Positions 57,133 to 64,000 of a stretch of 64,000 nucleotides of DNA are shown piece by piece (the first letter of the stretch is position 1; each line of letters starts with the position of its first letter). A model generated the notes under the pieces. The model was not told the DNA's origin, searched no databases, and was given only the letters and a program-made list of their open reading frames with translations. The translations under genes were made by a program, and so were the position numbers. The DNA comes from Echinochloa phyllopogon. Taxonomy: Eukaryota > Streptophyta > Magnoliopsida > Poales > Poaceae. The stretch lies in the NCBI GenBank assembly GCA_033239725.1, contig BTCW01000005.1, positions 29,067,001-29,131,000 on the forward strand, given 5' to 3'.

Positions 57133-57414
57133 TTACGGTCTTCTGCAGGATATTTTTGATTTGTTTGTTTGATGTTTCTGCTTGACCGCTAGTCTGAGGG
57201 TGATAGGGTGTAGCAACATTATGCTGCACCCCAGGCTTGAAAGATACTTACGGAAGGCTGAATCGAAGAAATGGGATCCGCCATCACTAATGACTATCCT
57301 AGGAATGCCGAAACGCGGAAAGATGTACTCATGAAACATTCGTCTCGCGTTCCTAGAATCAGCGGCTACACAAGGTAGAGCTTCCACCCACTTAGAGACA
57401 TAGTTTACTGCCAC
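57133..57414 (-). pseudogene. pol: Ath-3 integrase core fragment
   Basis: It reads VNYVSKWVEALPC and IVISDGGSHFFDSAF (second catalytic Asp). The frame is lost near 57220, before the catalytic Glu region, by a small indel. Confidence 0.8.
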
Positions 57415-57426
57415 TAGGATGAACTA

Positions 57427-58284
57427 TCAACCCTCGGAAATTGGGAAGGGACTCATGAAGTCCACTCCCCAAACATCGAAAATTTCTACTTGGAGATTGC
57501 TAGTGAGTGGCATCGTGTCTCTAGTGTTAATGTTTCTGTGTTTCTGACAGCGGGGGCATCGCATGACGAATGCTCTTGCATCTTCGTACATGCTGGGCCA
57601 ATAAAATCCACTCTGCCAGACATTGGCATTGGTCCGGAATGCACTGTAGTGTCCTCCGTACGGAGCTGCGTGGCACCTCTCTAGGATTTTATATGCCTCA
57701 TGTGCAGGGATGCACCTTCTGAGGAGTCCGTCACTACATATCCGGAAGAGGTACGGGTCGTCCCAGAGAAGGAGTCGGCTCTCATAAGCTAATCTCTTCT
57801 TATTTTCTCCAGGAGGGACATACCCCATGACCATGAAGTTTACTATGTTAGCGTACCACGGATCACCAGTGGTGACCTTAAGGAGTGTGTCATCCCGCAA
57901 GTAATCGTCGATCGGAAGATCAGACGGTACTTCCATTCGGGACAGGTGGTCAGCCACTGAGTTCTCTACTCCCTTCTTATCTTTTATCTCAATGTCAAAT
58001 TCTTGGAGTAGAAGAATCCAGCGGATGAGTCTCGGTTTTGCATCCTTTTTGGTCAGAAGGTACTTCAGAGCAGCGTGATCTGAATAGTCTATGACCTTGG
58101 CGCTGACTAGGTAGGACCGGAATTTGTCTATAGCAAATACGACCGCTAAGAGTTCCTTTTCCGTGGTCACGTAGTTGAGCTGGGGGCTAGTGATTGTTTT
58201 GCTAGCATACGAGATAGCATAATGCTTCTTGTCCTTAGTTTGGCCCAACACAGCTCCTACAGCATAGTCGCTCGCATCGCACAT
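57427..58284 (-). pseudogene. pol: Ath-3 RNase H and integrase N-terminal part
   Basis: RNase H: CDASDYAVGAVLGQ, YVTTEKELLAVVFA, DHAALKYLL, ENSVADHLSRM. Integrase: a GGHYSAFRT...CPRCQK Zn-binding block and the first core Asp in VWGVDFMSPFP. It ends in a stop at 57429-57427; the same frame continues into the next fragment. Confidence 0.87.
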
Positions 58285-59997
58285 GATTTCGAATGGGATG
58301 CTCCAGTCGGGAGGCTGGATAATGGGAGTGGAAATGAGTGCCTTCTTGAGGGTGTGAAAAGCGGCGTAACACTCCTCATTGAAAATGAAGGGGCATCTTT
58401 GGCTAAAAGATTGGTCAAGGGCTGAGATATCTGGAAAAAGTTTTTGATGAAGCGCCTATAGAATCCGGCATGACCAAGGAAGCTTCGGATTCCCTTAACA
58501 TTTGTGGGAGGTGGAAGTTGCTCAATCACTTCTATTTTTGCCATGTCTACCTCGATTCCATGTTCCGACACCCGATGTCCCAAGACAATACCCTCTCACA
58601 CCATAAAATGGCACTTTTCCCAGTTCAAAAATGAGGTGCTTCTCTCTACACCTCTGGAGGACCTTGTTAAGATTTTTCAGACACTCGGTGAAGGTCCTTC
58701 CATAAACTAAGAAATCGTCCATGAACACTTCCATAATCTCCTCAATCATGTCAGAGAAGATGGACATCATGCAACATTGGAAAGAGGAAGGTGCGTTATA
58801 AAACCCAAAGGACATACGCCGATAGGCATATGTCCCATAAGGGCATGTGAACGTGGTTTTACTCTGGTCTTCAGGATGGATTGGGATTTGGTGATATCCA
58901 GAGTAACCATCTATGAAACAGAAGAAGGAGTGTTTGGCTAGCCGTTCAAGCATCTCGTCTATGAACGGAAGAGGGAAATGGTCTTTCTTGGTGGCTTTGT
59001 TGAGTTTACGATAATCTATGCACATACGCCATCCGGTAATAGTGCGCTGAGGAATGAGCTCATTCTTGTCATTGCGCACTACCATCATTCCTCCCTTCTT
59101 TGGAACGACTTTGACGGGACTAACCCACTCGATATTGGGAACTGGGTAGATGATCCCAGCATGAAGGAGCTTGAGAACTTCCTTTTTCACGACCTCTCTC
59201 ATGGCATTGTTCAGCCGTTTTTGAGCTTCCCGAGACGGCATTGCTTCAGAATCTATCGGGATGCGATGAGTACAGAGATTTGGGCTAATCCCTTTCAGGT
59301 CTTGGAGAGAATATCCTAAGACCGATCGATTCTTCTCCAGGACAGTGATGAGTTGTTGGGTTTCTAGTTCGGAGAGCTTATCACTAATGATCACTGGAGT
59401 TTGCTTATCTCCAAAGAGGAAAGCATACCTAAGTCCAGGTGGAAGTGGTTTGAGCTCGATTGGGGATGGTTTTGGAGTTTCGTTTGTGTCAAGCTCAATC
59501 GGAGGATGTGTTTCCTCTTCTTCCGAGAAAAACGGGAGATCTTCTTCTGGAATAGGCTGCTCTAGGTCTAATAGGTGAGCTGACCTAATTTCCTCTAATG
59601 GGTCAGGATCGGGGTCTGCCACTAATGGGGTGTTCAAGGATTGAGAATAGGAGACATGGATGAGTTCTTTGCCGATCCTGAGCTCTACTTGCTGATTTGT
59701 TGGTGCCTTTTCCAATATCTTCTGGATTGGTCTACCTATGAAGATGGGATGTGTGGTGTCGCTGGGTAGGTCAAAGATATGGAAATCCATGAAGAGTTTA
59801 GGGTCGTTAATCTTAACGGGTGTGACCCGCAAGATCCCCAAACAATCCAGGATGCTTCCTGAAGTGAATTTTAGTCGTTTTTGAGAAAACGACCAAGGTA
59901 CACCAGGGAGTTGGTTGTGCACCAATGAGCTAGAGATTATGTTGATCCCGAGGCTCTGGTCATACCCAATTTCTTTGTCTTTGCCCAGGACCTCACA
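58285..59997 (-). pseudogene. pol: Ath-3 protease end and reverse transcriptase
   Basis: From 59997 the minus strand reads through a protease-end-like segment (GRPIQKILEKAP), an acidic linker with repeated Pro/Glu, then reverse transcriptase with CIDYRKLNKATKKDHFPLP, FIDGYSGYHQIPI and the catalytic FMDDF (58725-58711). Near 58600 a frameshift moves the thumb (LGHAGFYRRFIKNF) into another frame (58583 onward), and another shift precedes RNase H. FMDDF and the preceding motif set fit the Athila lineage. Confidence 0.87.
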
Positions 59998-60782
59998 ATA
60001 TAGGAGTTCTCTCTTAGTTCTTTGTCTTAGCTGGTTCCTCGTTTCTGCTCAATGCTTCCGGTGAACTGTCACCGGGATATTGACTGGAGTGCTTGGTCAT
60101 TCTAGGAGAGTGAGTAGTTATTGCCTAGTGTAGGTGTGGTACCTAGTCTAGATGGTAACCTTGGTTTATTCCCGTCGCAACGGAGGTGGTAGCCGTGAGG
60201 TGGTGACAGCCCTTTCGGTCTTCATAGCCCATCACGTTAGTTCTGGTCCGTAGGATCCCCCAGCTGGGAAATAGTGGCACCCCTTCTCATCCCTTTCCGC
60301 GTGTCACCGGTTCCCTTGTCCCGAAGCTAAGACAATATAACTAGGAAAAGAACCATAGAAGTCATTCTTCATGCTAGCCGTAATCTTTGCTAGAGATATC
60401 TCAAGGCCAGTGGAAGTGTATAGGAATCCTCTCCTTTCTCGTTGTCCTCCCACTAGCTAGACCGCTCTACTATCTCTATCCCTATCCTGGACTTCTCCAT
60501 GTGTGTGTCAACTGCATATCACTACTATCCTATCCTTTATCCCTGCCTTGTTAGCCGGTACTTTAGTTAGTAGTTACATCCTTGTTAATAGTCAATACTC
60601 TTTATCCAATGCTTCCCTGCGGAAATCTAAATACGACACCTAGGAATACTCCCGGGTGAAATGCTACATCGGTATCCGTGCGCTTGCGGATTTATATCTG
60701 TATTGTAAGAATACCAATGAACACTCCTTGCACCATTACTGGGATTCACAAACCTGATAGTGGATCATAAGAAGTGTCAACA
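59998..60782 (+). repeat. Ath-2 3' LTR, last part
   Basis: It matches 44628-45412 and ends GAAGTGTCAACA. It is followed by ACCAC, a mutated copy of the ACCGC duplication. Most of it (60217 on) is repeated at 62766-63331. Confidence 0.87.
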
Positions 60783-61184
60783 ACCACCCGTGCTAGGATC
60801 GATATGGATGCGAGAGAAATCTCGTTCCGTATCGACGGACGGTTGATATACTCCAAGTTTCAACCCCGGGAAGAGAAGAAGGCAGAGCCACTCACACAGG
60901 AGCAGAGAAGCGCCGAGTGTTTCCTTAAGGCTCTCATCACTGGAGAATTGGAGATACTCGGTGGGGAGCAGCTCAAGTGGAACAAACCGACAAAACCAAC
61001 AAGTGTAGAAGAAATGGACTTCCTCGTAAAGAAATACGAGGAAGAGCAAGCCCTGTGGAATTCTCTGGAGACACCGATCCCACCGCCACCGACGCCGAAG
61101 AAGAAGAACAATAAAATGTGGCGGAAGAAGGTTGCATCGTCCGAGTCATCCACTCCGGGACCGGACGATGACACGAGCAATTGA
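60783..61184 (+). pseudogene. pol: Ath-1 protease end (right of Ath-2)
   Basis: The frame reads RARIDMDAREISFRIDG in continuation of PFLNTA at 43771, as in Athila proteases, then a Glu/Lys-rich tail (EEKKAEPLTQEQRSAE, KKYEEEQALWNSLE, PPPPTPKKKN) to the stop at 61182-61184. An upstream GTG in the LTR keeps the frame open but is not a start. Nothing of reverse transcriptase follows, so Ath-1 may be a gag-protease-only derivative. It is repeated at 63332-63733. Confidence 0.8.
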
Positions 61185-62121
61185 AGACAGGAGAAGTCCT
61201 GCTCGCGGACTTAAAAGCTGAGCTCTCGCCGCGAGGAAAACCGGTATGTATCTCATATTTCCCTTTCAATTTTTAAATTTTCAATTGCATTTGCATGTTT
61301 CCCTTTTCAAAATAAATGAACCACTTGAGTAATTAATTTGAGAGAGAGTAGAAAATTTTGCAGGCTTGGTTAAAAATAAATGGGCACATGCTGAAATTTG
61401 ATTAGAGAGGGTGTAATTTGTAACTTTCATCATTTTCACCCCTTCTATAACATCTCCATTTATTTACCATCATCACCAACCAGCAACAAACATACCTACC
61501 CCAATATAAATGGCTGCACACTCACCAATTATCACAAAACATGGCAGCATGGGGATGACTCCACTAATTTCCACTTTGGTCATGTCACATTTCCATCTCA
61601 CCTACCACTAAAATCCACTAAAAATGTCCTTGGAAATTGATGGCCACACAAACTTTGAGTAGAAACAAAGGCATGTGAGTGCTGCACTCACATGGGAGTC
61701 CCAGGCCACCAGGCCTGGTTCGGGCGAACCATGGCCTTCGGGAGAACTGGCCAGGCCACTCCCCTCAGCCTATAAATGCTGGTGCAAGCTTCTGAGCTTC
61801 TCACACACCTTCACTCACTTCCACTCTGAAAATTGCTGCTAGGAAGCTCTCTCTCCATCTCATTTTCTTGCTCTAATTCTTGACAAGTTCATGCTCAAGT
61901 TTTTGGTTCCCTTGCATCACTAGAAAATCCCAAAAATATTTTGCTTTTGTTGTGATCTTTCTGCTGAAATTCTGGACGCATTTGTGGTGGTCACCGACAC
62001 CCACAAGAACGACTAACCTTTTGTGGTGGTTTTCATTCCCACAAGAACGACTAACTATCTCGGACGATTGACTTGATTTTCTTGCGCTAACCTCATATAT
62101 ATAGTCCTTCGGGTAGTTGTT
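61185..62121 (+). other. Ath-1 downstream non-coding region with promoter-like segment
   Basis: It starts like Ath-2 at 47340-47450 (GAGCTCTCGCCGCGAGG, ACCGGTATGTAT). At 61710-61870 there is a U3-like segment: TTCGGGCGAACC, TTCGGGAGAACTGG and TATAAATG at 61771-61778, then a CT-rich leader. Two imperfect 38-bp repeats with CCCACAAGAACGACTAAC are at 62000-62017 and 62038-62055. No frame of note. Confidence 0.5.
61771..61778 (+). promoter_or_regulatory. TATA-like box in Ath-1 internal region
   Basis: TATAAATG follows two diverged TTCGG..GAAC palindrome-like words, resembling the U3 layout of the Athila LTRs though it lies in the internal region. Confidence 0.4.
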
Positions 62122-62765
62122 TGTCACACCCGGATTTACACAGAAACCCGAAATGCGGCCATATGTGTTCCCAGGAAGTCATTACACATATAGCGAACAA
62201 ATATGATAACAGAATACAGTGCTCGAATAAAATAAATGGTTTTACATCAGAGTTTGACTCAAATAAATGAATAAAACAGCGGAAGTCTCATTATTAATTC
62301 TCTCTAAATGAAAATGAAGCCGATAACCCATGGGGACACCGACTGGTTGAGCACAGCTAGTAGAATGTCAGATCCTCAGGAAATTCAACAGCAGCAGTAC
62401 CATCTAATCCATCTGTTACCCATCCGAGATTTTGTTGAATAGCAAGTGTAAGTAAATGTCTAACTTAGCAAGTACAACACGGATAATGAAGGCTTAAAAG
62501 AAAGGCTTGATACGGCTGTACTGCATTAGCAATTTTAGTTGTTTTATTTTGACATCATCATAATCACTACATTACATGAATCCCAATTGTAACCCAATTA
62601 ATATAGTAGAGGTGAACATTAAACGATAATAAATATCAACTTCTAATAAAAAAGGATCCAGGCCGCCCGTGACCCTGAGCAAGGCTATCATGATAGATTA
62701 TACACTCTGCAGAGGTTTCGCCCTTTACCCACCAGTCGCGTAAAAGTTCAAAGGAACTTTGCACC
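62122..62765 (-). mobile_element. Tekay LTR fragment (Tk-3)
   Basis: The + strand begins TGTCACACCCGG, the inverted terminus of the Tekay LTR, and follows it for 644 bp to TTTGCACC, where it stops abruptly at the tandem duplication joint. Its target site is probably TTGTT (62117-62121); the other copy is not visible. Confidence 0.85.
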
Positions 62766-64000
62766 AGTCTTCATAGCCCATCACGTTAGTTCTGGTCCGT
62801 AGGATCCCCCAGCTGGGAAATAGTGGCACCCCTTCTCATCCCTTTCCGCGTGTCACCGGTTCCCTTGTCCCGAAGCTAAGACAATATAACTAGGAAAAGA
62901 ACCATAGAAGTCATTCTTCATGCTAGCCGTAATCTTTGCTAGAGATATCACAAGGCCAGTGGAAGTGTATAGGAATCCTCTCCTTTCTCGTTGTCCTCCC
63001 ACTAGCTAGACCGCTCTACTATCTCTATCCCTATCCTGGACTTCTCCATGTGTGTGTCAACTGCATATCACTACTATCCTATCCTTTATCCCCGCCTTGT
63101 TAGCCGGTACTTTAGTTAGTAGTTACATCCTTGTTAATAGTCAATACTCTTTATCCAATGCTTCCCTGCGGAAATATAAATACGACACCTAGGAATACTC
63201 CCGGGTGAAATGCTACATCGGTATCCGTGCGCTTGCGGATTTATATCTGTATTGTAAGAATACCAATGAACACTCCTTGCACCATTACTGGGATTCACAA
63301 ACCTGATAGTGGATCATAAGAAGTGTCAACAACCGCCCGTGCTAGGATCGATATGGATGCGAGAGAAATCTCGTTCCGTATCGACGGACGGTTGATATAC
63401 TCCAAGTTTCAACCCCGGGAAGAGAAGAAGGCAGAGCCACTCACACAGGAGCAGAGAAGCGCCGAGTGTTTCCTTAAGGCTCTCATCACTGGAGAATTGG
63501 AGATACTCGGTGGGGAGCAGCTCAAGTGGAACAAACCGACAAAACCAACAAGTGTAGAAGAAATGGACTTCCTCGTAAAGAAATACGAGGAAGAGCAAGC
63601 CCTGTGGAATTCTCTGGAGACACCGATCCCACCGCCACCGACGCCGAAGAAGAAGAACAATAAAATGTGGCGGAAGAAGGTTGCATCGTCCGAGTCATCC
63701 ACTCCGGGACCGGACGATGACACGAGCAATTGAAGACAGGAGAAGTCCTGCTCGCGGACTTAAAAGCTGAGCTCTCGCCGCGAGGAAAACCGGTATGTAT
63801 CTCATATTTCCCTTTCAATTTTTAAATTTTCAATTGCATTTGCATGTTTCCCTTTTCAAAATAAATGAACCACTTGAGTAATTAATTTGAGAGAGAGTAG
63901 AAAATTTTGCAGGCTTGGTTAAAAATAAATGGGCACATGCTGAAATTTGATTAGAGAGGGTGTAATTTCTAACTTTCATCATTTTCACCCCTTCTATAAC
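62766..64000 (+). repeat. Second unit of a 2549-bp direct tandem duplication
   Basis: 62767-64000 repeats 60218-61451 at a constant offset of 2549 bp with five mismatches seen by eye in 1234 bp. It contains the end of the Ath-2 3' LTR (to 63331), the ACCGC site (63332-63336), the Ath-1 protease end (63332-63733) and the following non-coding region. Unit 1 is 60217-62765. Confidence 0.9.
63332..63733 (+). pseudogene. pol: Ath-1 protease end, duplicated copy
   Basis: Identical in protein sequence to 60783-61184 apart from the first codons, where this copy keeps the ancestral ACCGCC. It exists only because of the tandem duplication. Confidence 0.8.

Larger units (their letters stand above)
53445..59997 (-). 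mobile_element. Ath-3: inverted Athila fragment with pol, both ends truncated
   Basis: On the minus strand it holds protease-end/reverse transcriptase (from 59997), RNase H, integrase, a 3' non-coding region and most of a 3' LTR (54838-53445). Gag, 5' LTR and the last 100 bp or so of the 3' LTR are missing. About 150 bp of the host Ath-2 LTR (equivalent to 44478-44627) are also lost at the site. The right junction shows a shared TATA word. There is no target duplication, so it is better explained by rearrangement than by clean integration. Confidence 0.78.
43772..60782 (+). mobile_element. Ath-2: non-autonomous Athila-related LTR element
   Basis: The 5' LTR is 43772-45412 and the primer site 45421-45437. 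The internal region (45413-52719) lacks gag and pol. The 3' LTR starts at 52720, is interrupted by Ath-3, and ends at 60782. The target duplication is ACCGC (43767-43771); the right copy reads ACCAC at 60783-60787 but ACCGC in the duplicated unit at 63332-63336, so one base has mutated. Without insertions the element is about 5.5 kb. LTRs, primer site and 3' internal sequence are shared with Ath-3, a polymerase-bearing relative, so it was probably mobilised in trans. Confidence 0.83.
41036..64000 (+). mobile_element. Ath-1: Athila-lineage element, 5' part, with nested insertions; extends past window
   Basis: It comprises an LTR start (41036), gag (42024-43410), protease (43407-43771 and 60783-61184) and downstream non-coding sequence. 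No reverse transcriptase or integrase of this element is in view. Ath-2 is inserted in the protease. If Ath-1 inserted into Ath-0, its 5-bp duplication should be CTCCT (41031-41035), with the second copy outside the window. Confidence 0.7.

Noticed and set aside
53445..59997. Ath-3 as an ordinary clean insertion into the Ath-2 LTR
   Set aside because: Both ends are truncated, about 150 bp of the host LTR are lost and there is no target duplication; rearrangement is more likely.

Overview
This window is a nested block of plant LTR retrotransposons. I see no ordinary host gene, tRNA, rRNA or CRISPR array. The element families (Tekay-type chromovirus with 3.2 kb LTRs and an initiator-Met primer site; Tat lineage with a second RNase H and an antisense gene; Athila lineage with an Asp-type primer site) and the GC-rich segments inside the LTRs point to a grass (Poaceae). 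A panicoid such as sorghum, sugarcane or Miscanthus fits best, but the species is inference.

Left half (1-39979). Older Tekay-like LTR debris (1-2885, resuming at 39309-39979) is split by Tk-1, a Tekay element on the + strand (2886-39308, target-site duplication TTTAT). The gag of Tk-1 is split by Tk-2, a second copy of the same family in the opposite orientation (6957-32133, duplication ACCTT). The 3' LTR of Tk-2 is split by Tat-1, a complete 14.5 kb Tat-lineage element on the + strand (7758-22297, duplication CCCAT). LTR divergence agrees with this order: the Tat-1 LTRs differ by about 11 substitutions in 1.38 kb, and those of Tk-1 by somewhat more in the stretches I compared. Tat-1 encodes gag, protease, reverse transcriptase, two RNases H and integrase. 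On the opposite strand of its 3' region it carries a four-exon gene with recognisable splice sites and its own TATA box.

Right half (39980-64000). An inverted Athila-type LTR piece (Ath-0, 39980-41035) is interrupted by Ath-1 (+ strand, from 41036 past the right edge), an Athila element with gag and protease but no polymerase in view. Its protease is split by Ath-2 (43772-60782, duplication ACCGC), a non-autonomous element with LTRs and a primer site but no gag-pol. Ath-2 contains a solo Tekay LTR in its body (47688-51048, duplication GGAGG) and an inverted pol-bearing Athila fragment, Ath-3, in its 3' LTR (53445-59997). Near the right edge a Tekay LTR piece (62122-62765) abuts a 2549-bp direct tandem duplication whose second unit leaves the window.

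All coding regions are broken by stops or frameshifts. Several stops are CAG-to-TAG or TGG-to-TAG changes, as expected from deamination of methylated cytosine in CHG context. Tat-1 is closest to intact: one nonsense codon in pol and a gag/pol frame change. The features most worth a second look are the spliced antisense gene and promoter of Tat-1, two large inverted repeats that could make double-stranded RNA, palindrome arrays in the Athila U3 regions, templated filler DNA at a deletion junction, and the recent tandem duplication. Family assignments come from protein motifs I recognise by eye, not from a database search.
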